DNA of 64,000 nt, taken from contig OX465285.1 in the NCBI GenBank assembly GCA_949987705.1, positions 92,823,975 to 92,887,974 on the forward strand, read 5' to 3'. The position numbers were made by a program, and so were the translations under genes. The notes below the pieces were generated by a model. The model was not told the origin of the DNA, made no database searches, and saw only the letters and a program-made list of their open reading frames with translations. This DNA is from Thereva unica (lineage: Eukaryota > Arthropoda > Insecta > Diptera > Therevidae). Within the stretch, counting starts at the first letter, position 1; each line of letters opens with the position of its first letter. Positions 44,005-54,680 of the stretch are shown here, in pieces.

Positions 44005-47000
44005 CCCCGGACGATCACATTAATCTACCTGACGTTCAATTTAATCTATCCGATATATCTACTAGCTCGTTAGATGGCTCGGATCTGTCGATAATGGAAC
44101 CATTGCCGGTCTTCGCTTCTCCGCAGGCCAGAGCCTCCTTTATGCGACGATGGGCCAAGTATCACAAGATTCGGAAACGAATCTTCGGGGAAACTGAAGA
44201 AGCGCAGCCAGCTGCTAAGGTCCCACGCGTTCGCCAGAAGGCCATCGAAAAACAATTACTGGCCAAGATAGTAGCTTCAGCCATACTGACCGACGTCGTT
44301 GATGAGCGACCATTTGCTAAAGTCCGAATTCTGGGCGAAAATATGACCGGCTTGTTGGACAGCGGGGCAAACATTAGCTGCCTGGGAAGAGGGGCAGAGT
44401 CGTTTCTCCAGGATCACCCAGAGGCACAGCTATTCCGCTTGCATTCCTCTGTCCAAGTAGCCGACGGTAATTTTAAACAGATATTGGGCTATATCACAGT
44501 CCCGGTGACTTACGGGTCTCGAACATTACCGTTGACTATATACGTAGCCCCCAGCCTATCACAACAACTATACCTCGGAGTAGACTTTTGGAGGGCCTTT
44601 AAGTTGGCCCCACATATTATTGGCGAATTACAGCTAGGCTCTCAACCCGATCCAAACTGCCATCACCTTGAGGGAGCCCAGCAGGCGCGATTGAACCAGG
44701 CCAAAGCGCGGTTCCCGTCATTTGACACCTGCGGCCTCGGCAAAACGCACCTAGAACAGCATGTTATTGATACTGGCGAGGCGGTGCCCGTAAAGCAGAG
44801 ACACTATCCAGTCTCTCCTGCCATCCAGTCCCTCATGTATGAGGAGGTCGATCGCATGCTGAGCCTAGGTGTGATTGAAGAGAGCAACAGTCCGTGGAAC
44901 TCTCCTGTGGTCCTGGTTCGAAAGCCCGGCAAAGTACGGCTTTGCCTGGACTCCCGCAGGGTGAATGCAGTTACAGTGAAGGACGCGTATCCATTGCCCC
45001 ACGTCGACGGTCTACTGGGACGGCTGCATGATACAAAGTACATCACCGCCATCGATCTAAAGGATGCCTTCTGGCAGATTCCCTTAGAGAAAACATCTAG
45101 AGAAAAGACGGCTTTTACAGTCCCAGGACGACCATTGTATCAGTACACCGTGATGCCTTTCGGCCTTTGTAACGCTCCACAGCGCATGTGTCGCCTAATG
45201 GACAAAGTAATACCGGGTGCACTTCGCGAAAATGTGTTTGTCTACTTAGACGATTTACTAGTAGTATCCCCAGATTTTGAGACCCATGTCCGACTGCTAG
45301 AACGAGTTGCTGACTGCCTCCGCCTTGCTGGCTTAACTGTGAATCTGGGCAAGAGTCGATTCTGTGTAAGGGAGGTGAAATACCTCGGATTTATTATAGG
45401 TGACGGATCACTGAAAACAGACCCCGACAAGGTGGCGGCCATCAGAGACTTCCCAACACCCAAGTCGACCAAGCAGGTGAGACGATTTTTGGGCATGACG
45501 GGATGGTATAGGCGCTTCATAGGCAACTATGCAAGCATCGCCTCTCCCATCACGGACTGCCTGAAAAGCGCCAAATTTGCTTGGACCGATGAGGCCCAAG
45601 AAGCCTTCATGGAGTTGAAGAAATTGATGATGTCCGCTCCCTTGCTAGTCACACCGGACTTCACCCGCCCTTTTTATATACAATGCGACGCGAGCAAGAC
45701 GGGGGTGGGAAGCGTCTTGTTCCAAAAGTACGGCGAGGACGAGCACCCCATCGCGTATTTTTCCAAAAAGCTCAACAGCGCACAACGCAACTATTCCATC
45801 ACAGAACTTGAGTGCTATGCGGCGGTGTTAAGTGTAAAAAAATTCAGGGCATATGTGGAAGGTCACACCTTCACAATAATTACCGACCATGCCAGCTTGA
45901 AGTGGCTCATGAGCCAGACCGATCTAAGCGGCCGATTAGCTCGCTGGAGTTTAAAGCTCCAGGGCTTCCAATTTTCAATAGAGCACCGCAAGGGTAGCCA
46001 GAACGTGGTGCCGGACGCATTGTCACGTGTCGACTGTGTGGACGATCTCTCCTTCAGTCGTGACGTGGACCTTACGTCTCCCGCCTTCAGATCTGAGGAC
46101 TACCAGCGCCTCGCGGACCAAGTCAACGAGAAGGCTGGTCAGTTGCCAGATCTCCAGGTGTCAGATGGATATGTGTTCCACCGTTCGTCCCCACGCACTG
46201 GGGACCCTGTAGCGGATGACCTGTGCTGGAAATTGTGGATCCCTGGGGAACTCACTGCTTCCTTAATCGAGTCCGCTCATGCGCCACCTCAAGCGTCTCA
46301 TGGCGGTATTAGTAAAACGTTGCGTCGGCTCCGAGAGAAATATTATTGGCCAGGCATGGCTAGCCAAGTCCAGAGATATGTCGTGCAGTGTGACGTCTGC
46401 AAGGAATCAAAGGCTCCGAACACTTCCTTACGGCCGCCGATGGGCAAAGCCATGGACGTACACCGACCCTTTCAATTCCTTTATGTTGACTATTTGGGTC
46501 CTTATCCCAGGTCTAAGAACGGATACACAGCAGTACTAGTCGTCCTAGATGCTTTCAGTAAATACCCTTTCCTTAAGCCAGTTACCTCAGAAACTTCAAA
46601 GGCAGCCACTGACTTCCTGGAACATCACATTTTTCATGCGTTTGGTGTGCCGGAAGTGTTATTCACTGATAACGGTCGACATTTTACTTCAAAGGAATTT
46701 GAGAAGTTGCTAAATGACTATGGAGTGAAACACTTACGAACAGCAATATACTCACCTCACCCAAATGCCTCCGAACGCGTTAACCGTTCCGTATTGGCCG
46801 CTATAAGAGCCTATCTGACCGAGGACCACCGAGAGTGGCCCAATCACTTATCTGCCATAGAATGCGCTCTCCGCAGCTCCAATCATGAAGCCATAGGGAT
46901 GTCTCCATACCAAGCTCTATTCGGATACCCAATGATCCTCCACGGATCCGCTTATCCGATATTGGACAAACTAGGTGCATTACAGGATGGGGATATCGAC

Positions 47001-47306
47001 GTGCTCCCCACAGCAGACCGGCTACAAATGCTACGAGAGCGGGTGGAGCAGAAGCTAGCGGAAGCACACTTACGCCATCAAAAGTCCTATGACCTGCGAT
47101 GTCGAGCTGTAAGCTTCGACCCCGGGCAGATAGTGTTCAGGAGAACCTTCCCAGTAAGCAGCAAGGCCGATGGTTTTAATGCGAAATTAGCCGCAAAATT
47201 TTTGAAGGCTCGCGTGAGAAGAAAAGTGGGTCATAGTCGATACGAGCTAGAAGATTTGAAAGGACGGTCCTTAGGCATATATCACGCCAAGGATATTCGT
47301 CGATGA
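43953..47306 (+). CDS. pol: Pol polyprotein (protease, RT, RNase H, integrase), -1 frame
   Basis: About 1,117 codons are translated only after the -1 shift; there is no convincing ATG. The domains run in Ty3/gypsy order. Protease has the active-site DSGA at 44358. Reverse transcriptase has LDSRRVNAVT, AFWQIPL, MPFGLCNAPQ and the catalytic YLDD at 45243-45254. RNase H opens with FYIQCDASKTGVGSVLFQK. Integrase has a zinc-binding H-x6-H...C-x2-C (His at 46278 and 46299, Cys from 46389) and the catalytic triad D (46488), D (46668), E (46773) with 34 residues between the last two. The C-terminus shows no chromodomain. There are no internal stops. It copies the RNA into DNA and inserts it. Confidence 0.93.
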   Translation, partial: GKPETGCEAPRRSAPDLAPDDHINLPDVQFNLSDISTSSLDGSDLSIMEPLPVFASPQARASFMRRWAKYHKIRKRIFGETEEAQPAAKVPRVRQKAIEKQLLAKIVASAILTDVVDERPFAKVRILGENMTGLLDSGANISCLGRGAESFLQDHPEAQLFRLHSSVQVADGNFKQILGYITVPVTYGSRTLPLTIYVAPSLSQQLYLGVDFWRAFKLAPHIIGELQLGSQPDPNCHHLEGAQQARLNQAKARFPSFDTCGLGKTHLEQHVIDTGEAVPVKQRHYPVSPAIQSLMYEEVDRMLSLGVIEESNSPWNSPVVLVRKPGKVRLCLDSRRVNAVTVKDAYPLPHVDGLLGRLHDTKYITAIDLKDAFWQIPLEKTSREKTAFTVPGRPLYQYTVMPFGLCNAPQRMCRLMDKVIPGALRENVFVYLDDLLVVSPDFETHVRLLERVADCLRLAGLTVNLGKSRFCVREVKYLGFIIGDGSLKTDPDKVAAIRDFPTPKSTKQVRRFLGMTGWYRRFIGNYASIASPITDCLKSAKFAWTDEAQEAFMELKKLMMSAPLLVTPDFTRPFYIQCDASKTGVGSVLFQKYGEDEHPIAYFSKKLNSAQRNYSITELECYAAVLSVKKFRAYVEGHTFTIITDHASLKWLMSQTDLSGRLARWSLKLQGFQFSIEHRKGSQNVVPDALSRVDCVDDLSFSRDVDLTSPAFRSEDYQRLADQVNEKAGQLPDLQVSDGYVFHRSSPRTGDPVADDLCWKLWIPGELTASLIESAHAPPQASHGGISKTLRRLREKYYWPGMASQVQRYVVQCDVCKESKAPNTSLRPPMGKAMDVHRPFQFLYVDYLGPYPRSKNGYTAVLVVLDAFSKYPFLKPVTSETSKAATDFLEHHIFHAFGVPEVLFTDNGRHFTSKEFEKLLNDYGVKHLRTAIYSPHPNASERVNRSVLAAIRAYLTEDHREWPNHLSAIECALRSSNHEAIGMSPYQALFGYPMILHGSAYPILDKLGALQDGDIDVLPTADRLQMLRERVEQKLAEAHLRHQKSYDLRCRAVSFDPGQIVFRRTFPVSSKADGFNAKLAAKFLKARVRRKVGHSRYELEDLKGRSLGIYHAKDIRR

Positions 47307-47341
47307 CCACTCCCTGTCGTCGTTAGTAAGCGTGTCCCGAG

Positions 47342-47391
47342 TAGCCCTAATAAGGCATCTCGCCGGCTTAACCGGTTAATAATAGGGTACC
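47342..47391 (+). promoter_or_regulatory. Conserved 50-bp block with TTAACCGGTTAA palindrome
   Basis: It differs at one position from the inverted copy at 57960-58009, while sequences on the downstream side are only roughly two-thirds alike. The centre is the perfect 12-bp palindrome TTAACCGGTTAA. A cis-acting role in the element's life cycle is plausible but unproven. Confidence 0.5.
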
Positions 47392-47668
47392 CGCCGAGGT
47401 CCGCTTAGGTAGCTTCCCTAGCGGATGGTACACCTTCTTGTTCAACTTAGTAGACAGTGACCAAGTTTCCAGGCTATAACACACTCTAAGCCGCCAGCAA
47501 CGGTACCGCAGAAATTTCCCAAAAACGCTTCTCCAGATCGGTTAGATCACACCATGGTGATTTCTCCATGCGGCTACCACAGAGTTAACTTCCCTTCATT
47601 TCTCCAGCAATGACGCCAAGGCGGACGTCGTCAATTCAGGCATTCCTATGACTCTTCGCCGATTGGTA

Positions 47669-47838
47669 TCTGCTCCACCAGCCCGGCTAGCTCAGTCGGT
47701 AGAGCATGAGACTCTTAATTTCAGGGGTGGGTCGAGTCACACGTGCCTCATAAAGGCCACTGAATTCTAAAAAGGATCCAACTAGTCCCCACCAAATCTA
47801 CACAATTACCGCTATGAAAAAAAGAATCTGTCACACCA
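47669..47838 (+). repeat. tRNA-Lys(CTT)-like sequence / possible tRNA-Lys SINE
   Basis: From 47681 the first 45 bases match the conserved animal tRNA-Lys(CTT) with one difference: acceptor GCCCGGC, D-arm TAGCTCAGTCGGTAGAGCA, and anticodon CTT at 47714-47716. The TPsiC arm is degraded (GGTGGGTCGAGTCACACGTG, with gaps) and the acceptor 3' strand is lost. An A-run ends near 47823, and TCTGCTCCACCA before versus TCTGTCACACCA after (9 of 12 alike) may be an old target duplication. It is therefore a captured tRNA or a tRNA-Lys-derived SINE, not a functional tRNA. Confidence 0.7.
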
Positions 47839-48088
47839 ACTGGTACAATACCAAACTACTCGGCATACCCTCATTTTAAAGTAACTAAGTGTTAAGTTCC
47901 AGTTCTGTGGACTTAGGACCACATTAATGTTAAAATTAATTCCAATTTCATGTTAAAATAAATTCAAAATCCCTCAGCTATTGGTAAAAACTTCCGCCGT
48001 TCTAACGACGTAAGCGGAAGGCAAAGAATGAGCTCCGTTTGTCTTTTTCGCGCCCCTTCTCTCCTGACGGCTACGAAACGACGCGCGT

Positions 48089-51031
48089 TGTAACGGACGC
48101 TCTGGTAGACTGGTATCACTTCGCACAAGAACGGGGGAGCCCCACCGGAAACCTCGGTCCCCAACCTAGAATCTTCTCCAACCGGAATTCTTTCATATAA
48201 TACACCAATTATTAATAACATTTCTTTCCTCATACATTGATCTTTGCGAACCTTCTGGGATAATCCTATATTTCCGACTAAGTAGATTGTGTATTTGTCA
48301 CCGAGTTCTTATCCGTAGCCCTGACCGCAGCCATTAAGACAAAAATAACGAATCCCCTTTAAGAAATTATGCAGGAAAATTTCTGGTCTTTATTGTCGAC
48401 GAGCTACCAACACTGTTCTCGACGGTAAAGGTTAATTCCTAGCTCATCACAAAAAAAAAAAAGAGAAAAAAAAACCCGCGGCACGACGCCTGGCCACCCA
48501 TACCGATGGACTCTACGAGAAGCAGTGCATGTACGAGTGAATGTCGTAGGACATGCTGAGATTGTCCATATGGCGTGAGCGGAGTACCGCTTTGGAGAGG
48601 GGGAGATGAAAAAGCGTGGGCTGCGAAGAGGACAGTTTTTGGGCAGAAGGTGGCGAGTGGACATCGTCTAAAAAGTAGCTCCAAAAGTATATTTTTTTAT
48701 TGTGAGAAAAAAAAAAAAAACAAAGTAATTTTGCAAATTGGAAATATAAAAGTACGACCGGGTGAACCCCTGGAGACCCCGAACCGAACGCCTTGTGCGG
48801 GCCCTGGATGGTTGCGGATAAAAATTAGGTGAAAAATTGAAGGAAATTTTTTTGCCACGGAGTCCACATGGCGGCTTGCATATTCTGGAGGCCGAAGAAC
48901 AGCGGAAAATGTGCTATTGGCTGCAACGAAATTGATGCTGTTTTCATCAAGAGGAGTATGCAGTATTAGGTTCAGAGGCAGCCCCCTTCAGGTATCATAA
49001 GTCGAGTTGAACGCTGGATGATCAAGGTGAAATATATTAAGTACTAATTAATTCCACTTCCAAGTGAGGTTAGGTCGAAGATGTGGACAGAAACGCTGTC
49101 CTAATAATCGCATCTCCCGCAAATTATTTCAATGAAAATTATTATGGAAATTGTTCTGTCGATCATTCGCTAAATGTGAAAATTTTTATGTAGTGACACG
49201 TTGGAGCTCGTGCATAATAATCCGTTAGAATCGTATGTAGCGCAAGTGGAAAACAAAGAAAAAAAAACGGAAAAAGACTGTAATTTAGCGGAATTTTATC
49301 CTTATATCTGTACTCGAGTAGCGGTTTAAAGTAATCAATGGAGTAGGAGAGCTCAAACGGGAATTACAAATATCTTAGTTATAGTACATTAACGTTTAAC
49401 TTTAACAGTATTTAAATGATAGAGCTCAACTTAGTTTGTCGGTTTAAATAAAATAGAATATCTTAATTTGAATCTATAAAGAAAATAAAATGGAGTCTTG
49501 GCCATGAAAGGAAAATAAATTTGAGTTGATACACTGGTTCTAAAAATCTGTTAATAAATCTTTTTGTTGTGCATAAAGAGAAAGGCCAAGTTTAAGATAA
49601 TTGGGAAAAATCTAACAGTTGTAAGGTCGCAACCAAAAATCCTTTTTTTGAATTTTTATTTCATAAGTTTTTTTGCATTTAAGAAATTTTTTTGTGCATG
49701 CAAACATTTATATTTTATTAGTAGTGGATAAGCTATGAGTTAAGTATGTTGAAATAAATCATTATCATATTACCATTATATTAACCAAATTTCAGGATAA
49801 TCCGTATTAAATTCATATGTAAAAATATATTAAATATCTAAACTGTAAATATAAATGGTCACGAACGATAACATGTATGAAGAATTTGTGTAAGACCATA
49901 TGTAAGCACAACACAAAGAAAAGGAATTTATAGAAAATGGCTGATGCACATATATACCACGAGTTAAATTTTTTTTCTGATTTTTTTTATTTAATTCAGC
50001 TTCCATTTGTTGTGCCAGAAACGACGCTTTCGTATTAGAGGTAGTTATTATTATCTGTGAAGTAACTAACCATTTTGGATTTTTTTTGAGACAAAGGTAT
50101 AATAAGTGAGGAACCCTTAGCAGGTTTTGATAGACAGAAGTTTCGTTTATTTTTTTTTGACATCATGCTGGATAGAGATTAGATACACAGTTAATCACCT
50201 AGTTTTTTTCTGAAATATGTACTGTCATAATATAAGGATTTTAGTATTTGAGATGATTAATTCAGTATATAGGCGGAAAAAAAACATAACTTTAGGAATT
50301 CGAGTTATAATTGGTTCTTTTTGTTTTGCCTAGAAGTCAGAAAATAGAAGTTAGATATCTGACGAACTTGTTGTTGAAAGTAAAGCGATTAGTTTTAAGG
50401 CGATTAAAAATGTATAGTATATAGGAGCATTAAATGCATTGATAGAGAATTAATTTGATGAGTTTATCTATTCCACTATGCAAGGTGTTATTGGTATCAA
50501 ATTTTGTTTCAGTTATAATCGTGGATATCATGAGTTGAGCAATTAAGCGAGTAAGTATGGCCCTCCGGCTGTGAGAGATGTCCCCGTAAAGGTGAGTGCC
50601 CCCCCCTTTAGCACCGGCCGCGACACTCCGCGTCCTCTACAGTCTGCATGACTATCACCATGACCACCGACTCCTCTCCTCTCAACCGCTAGTGCAACCA
50701 ACTTCGCGACCACCAATATCGCCCCTCTGCAATACAGCACGCGTATACCCAGGCATTAGAAATGACTGTCGATCTTCAACTTACCACTGTACCACGAACC
50801 CCCCCCACGGCGAGCTAAGCCCCCCAACGCCAGGCGTGCGAAACCAAGTACAGTGGGTTGCAGTCCCCCAGCGATAAATTTTTTCGGTGGCTCTCGCGTG
50901 CAACATTGATCCTCCTGGATCACCCTCCTCGTTTTTTTTTTGTACGGTGTCTCTCGGGTTCTTTACTCTTTGACCAGCGAGTCATCCCTTCTTCGTGCCC
51001 CGGCACACACTACCCAGACAGTTACACTACA
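48089..51031 (+). repeat. 3' LTR, 2,943 bp
   Basis: Same length and, apart from one substitution and two A-run changes, same sequence as 38391-41333. It ends GTTACACTACA, after which GCCT completes the target duplication and the host sequence continues with TTTGAATAATTC. Confidence 0.95.
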
Positions 51032-51035
51032 GCCT

Positions 51036-53284
51036 TTTGAATAATTCTGCGAATTGATATCGTGAACTGTCAGGGTGGTATTGATCTAAGTCAGCTAAGC
51101 GAAAGAACTAAGGCGAATATTTATTATATTGGAACACAGAGCAAAAATTCGCTTGAATACGAATACTATAAAAATCGAAACACTAAATTTCGCGTCGGAG
51201 CTTCACTTCCGTAATGTTAGCAAACTCAGGTGCAGGTGGCTGATTCGGAATGAATTTTTTGGAAGTTATATGCTTCCTTAATCGAGAGAAATCTCTTTAG
51301 CCCTCCGATGACGGATGTTGAACCCTGGCGAGGAGCAGGAACGAGTGAATGGAAACTTATTTATGTTTGTTCCAGTTGGAGACCTTTTGATTGCAAAAAA
51401 ACACGACGCTTTGCACTATCGGAACTTTTGTTTTGTTAGATCAAAGAGTCGCGGTTAAGGTATATAAATGCTGGCGACAGCAAACTTCACCCTGGACCCA
51501 GTTTAAATTCCCGACTTATATGTATCTTTGACTAAATTTTTTCTGAAGATGAATAAGATGCACAAAGTCGTCTTGTATATGGTAGACTACGTCTTGAATA
51601 TCTTTAACTCTGTTTAAAAGTTTCTTTTCACAAGCTTCACGTTATCCTTCAATATCCCCATGAATGTCAAAATAAAAACCAGAAAATGTTTCAATTTAAC
51701 TAAAAACCACTAAAATGCTCTTTAAAAGTATCCTCAACCTCCCACCCTCGTAGGAGAGCAGAAAAAAAACTAAATATCCCTGATATATATTCGCACGCCA
51801 CTCTCTCTCAGTGGTGTGGTTCCTTTATGATGGTCGTAATTCAGTCGACTAAGCGCATTAAAGGATTCACATAAAGCCGCCATTAGACCGAAGTTATTAC
51901 CCGCCCATAAGTTAAATTAATGCCGGAATATCCATGATTATCTTCTGATGTTTTACTTAACGAAAATTATTCCGGAATTACGACCCCCGAAAAAAATCAT
52001 TTCAACTGCAAAAAAGTGAAAATTCTTATGAAAATTTCACCTTTTTTTATCGGTGATTATGCTCTCGCCTTTTTTTGATCCTTTCACGTGAAATTTGTCA
52101 AAATCAAAATCATAAATTTATCCAGGACCTTTTTGTGTTGTTTTTTTTTTTTGGAAATTTTCTTTTCGGTTAAACCTGGCTCCGGAATCGAAAAGCTCAT
52201 GCAATCTCCTTTTTTGGTATGGGAAAGGGCTCAAGTGCTAAGGGAAGGACTTCACAGTGTAGCGAGCGGCGGCGGCAGTAGCGGCAACCCTGTATCGAAA
52301 CTTTTGGCAGTAAATTTTCCTCTTAAGAATGAAAAGTTTCGCTTTGCTGCTACACAAGAAAGTTGGAAGGAAGCCTTAAAACATCGTAAACTTCAGATGG
52401 TGAGAGAAACTCATGCATTTGCATATCGACAGGGGCAAAAAGGAGATTTGAAAAATAGCCAATAAATCAGGGTGGGGAGGAGGTTGGGAAATTTCTTTAC
52501 ATTTTTTTTATTATTTATTTAAAGGAATACAACAGAATATGGCATTATTTAATGTATGCTCTGCGAACACGTATTTTTCCTATTTCTTATCTTTAATGGG
52601 TCCTTTTTAATGATTCGTCATTTACGGTGCTCCTTTTTGGGGGTGGTAGGGTACTTATTTTTGGGATAGGAGGAGAGGTGACAAAAATTTAGGAGGGTGA
52701 ATTTTTTATTACTTGAAATGATTTTTATGGCACTTTTTAGTAGCAGATGGTATTGATTGCTTAAGTATCAATATACAAAATTGAAAATTAATTTTGTAAT
52801 GATTTATGATTATTGGGTGAAATTTTGTAGAGTTTATTAATTAATTTTAGGCCAGCAGTAGTTAAAAATAAAGCTATAAAAGCTACAATTCTTAGAAATT
52901 ATCTGCCGTGATGACATTTTTTTTATTACTTACAAAAGTTACCATTCTTAACCTAGTCTCCTGCATTTTGTATTTACTGTCTTGACAAAAGTGTGTAATC
53001 AGAATTCTGAGCCCAAAAGCTTATTGGAGAGACCGACCTAATTGAAAAATTGGTGACTATAAACACCTGATATAAAGCTAAGAACAAGTTAGGAATGCCA
53101 TAAATCGGCTCGAAAATAACAGGGCCTGATAAGAAATTTTAACATCATCAATAAAGTGATACGATTATATAGATTGACCTAGACTAATGTGACAAGCCTA
53201 GTAAAAGGTATCCGGGAACACTGGCCAGGCCAAACAGCATTCATTCCCTTGCATAGTTGTTGCAAAAGGAAATAATTTTCATAA
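51036..53284. other. No recognised gene
   Basis: The host flank resumes. A 125-codon plus-strand frame at 52088-52465 is unrecognised; its N-terminal part is T-run-derived and its C-terminal part is polar. I would not call it a gene without transcript evidence. Confidence 0.45.
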
Positions 53285-53735
53285 TCAGAGGTAATAAAAA
53301 GGTAATAAAACAAAGTAAACTAACAATCTATTTAGATGAAGTTGGAAAAGGTAATAATTTTGAGGGATTAATTCGAGGTAATAAAATGTTTATAAAAAAA
53401 GCATAGTAGAAATATTTTAAGATAACGTTGGAGATTCCTACATCAGAAGTAATAAAAAGGTAATAAAACAAAGAATAGTAAAATCTTCTAATATGATGTT
53501 GGATAATGTAATAATTTCCTTCAAGGGGTCATAATTGGAGGTAATAAAAAGGTAATAAAACAAAGCATAGTAAAAATCTTCTAAGATGAGGTTATAAAAG
53601 GTTATAAATTTCTTCAAGGTGTATCAATTCCAGGTAATAAAAAAGCATAGCAAGAATCTTCTAACATGACATTGTAAAAGGTAATAATTGTTTTAAAGGG
53701 GTAATAGAAAGGTAATAAAAAAGCATAGCAAAAAT
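53285..53735 (+). repeat. Diverged tandem repeat, ~85 bp unit, AGGTAATAAAA
   Basis: About five units, each with AGGTAATAAAAAGGTAATAAAACAAAG, CATAGTARAAATCTTCTAA.ATGA and RAAAGGTAATAATTT. The last two units have lost the middle part. Confidence 0.85.
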
Positions 53736-53919
53736 CGGAATTGAATTTATGTTTGAATATCTTGAAAAATGTAGAAGAAAAAGATATTGCAAAAAAGAAG
53801 AGAAATCATCCCAGCTCTGCTTCTGCGTAAAGGTGCAGTTTGACGTATATTTGACAATATTTTATATGCTACAGGTGCAGTCTGCCTAGTGGCTTGTCGT
53901 TTAGGCTTGCATGCTTTAA

Positions 53920-54680
53920 GAAGGACTCCTCGAACGAACAAACCCTGTTACTCGTTATTGCGGGGCATTCACAGAGGACGTAGAGAGCAGATCCATCCTC
54001 CTCCAGGCAAAGCCTGACGGTGTGGTCCTCCGCCTTTCCTATCCTCCATAAGTGGTAATTTAGGGCGCACGTTGCAGCACGTTGGCAGCCCCAAACTAAT
54101 TTAGACTTCGTCCTACGGGTAACGGGTCCTTAACGCCGCCTTGCCGCTTGGTTGTTAGAGAAGATTAAAATCCGTTTATTTTGGCAGGCCCTTCTTAAGT
54201 TCTCATGAGGGCATGCCAGTATAGCTCACACTTCTGACAATATCTATGGTGCCTAAGCTTATCACTCTGCTGAATCTAGGCCTTTCGCTCTAGATTCCGG
54301 GGCCCACACCTTTCTCTATTCTAGAGCCATCAGCGTACCATACTAGTCAACCCGGCGATACCTTAGGAAAGGTCCAGGTTAGCCTGACTTGTATGTGCAC
54401 AGAGGGTTGCTCAAACTTTGAGATTTTAAAGAGTATGCAATCCGGTAGCACCCCCGCTTCCGGAATTCCTTCTATAATGTTGAATATTATAGAATGTCCT
54501 CGACCACGACCAGCGACACTTTTATCGTGGATTTTTCTACTTTAACGTAAGGTGGAGTGGTACTAGATGAAGAAGAGTCTCCGGTGCAGCTGTCGAGGAA
54601 GTGCGGATAGCTCCAGTGATGGAAGGGCAGGCCATTCTTTGAATTCTGCCCAAATTATAGTTATGAAACCCTTTACGTTG
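53920..54680 (-). pseudogene. Decayed LINE (RNase-H-bearing, LOA/R1-like), ORF2 C-terminal region
   Basis: Minus-strand reading gives RIQRMACPSITGAIRTSST followed by AALETLLHL (about 54560-54640), the conserved end of the RT thumb region in these LINEs. WYADGSRIEKG (54310-54341), the RNase H start with its catalytic Asp, follows, and then LNYHLWRIGKAED...CLEEDGS...LCECPAI (53935-54060), the C-terminal knuckle. Several stops lie between these blocks. It is the same family as 23620-23815. Confidence 0.75.

Larger units (their letters stand above)
47307..48088 (+). other. Non-coding 3' region of the retrotransposon
   Basis: No env-like frame exists here. It holds a conserved 50-bp block (47342-47391), a tRNA-Lys-like sequence (47681-47750) and an A-run at 47817-47823. 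The last 15 bases before the LTR (CGAAACGACGCGCGT) are not purine-rich, so no ordinary polypurine tract is visible. The nearest purine-rich stretch (GCGGAAGGCAAAGAATGAG) ends about 55 bases upstream of the LTR. Confidence 0.6.
38391..51031 (+). mobile_element. Complete 12.6-kb Ty3/gypsy LTR retrotransposon (Osvaldo/Ulysses-like)
   Basis: A full-length element: 5' LTR 38391-41333, primer site 41337-41348, leader, gag, pol, a non-coding 3' region, and 3' LTR 48089-51031. It is flanked by the 4-bp duplication GCCT (38387-38390 and 51032-51035). Gag and pol are open and joined by a -1 frameshift. The domain order protease-RT-RNase H-integrase is that of Ty3/gypsy. The very long LTRs, tRNA-Lys primer and NASERVNRSV integrase motif fit the Osvaldo/Ulysses lineage known from flies (inference from memory of that family). 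No env was found. Near-identical LTRs imply a very recent insertion and possible activity. Confidence 0.92.

Noticed and set aside
47681..47750. A functional tRNA-Lys gene
   Set aside because: The TPsiC arm is degraded and the 3' acceptor strand is missing, so no cloverleaf can form.
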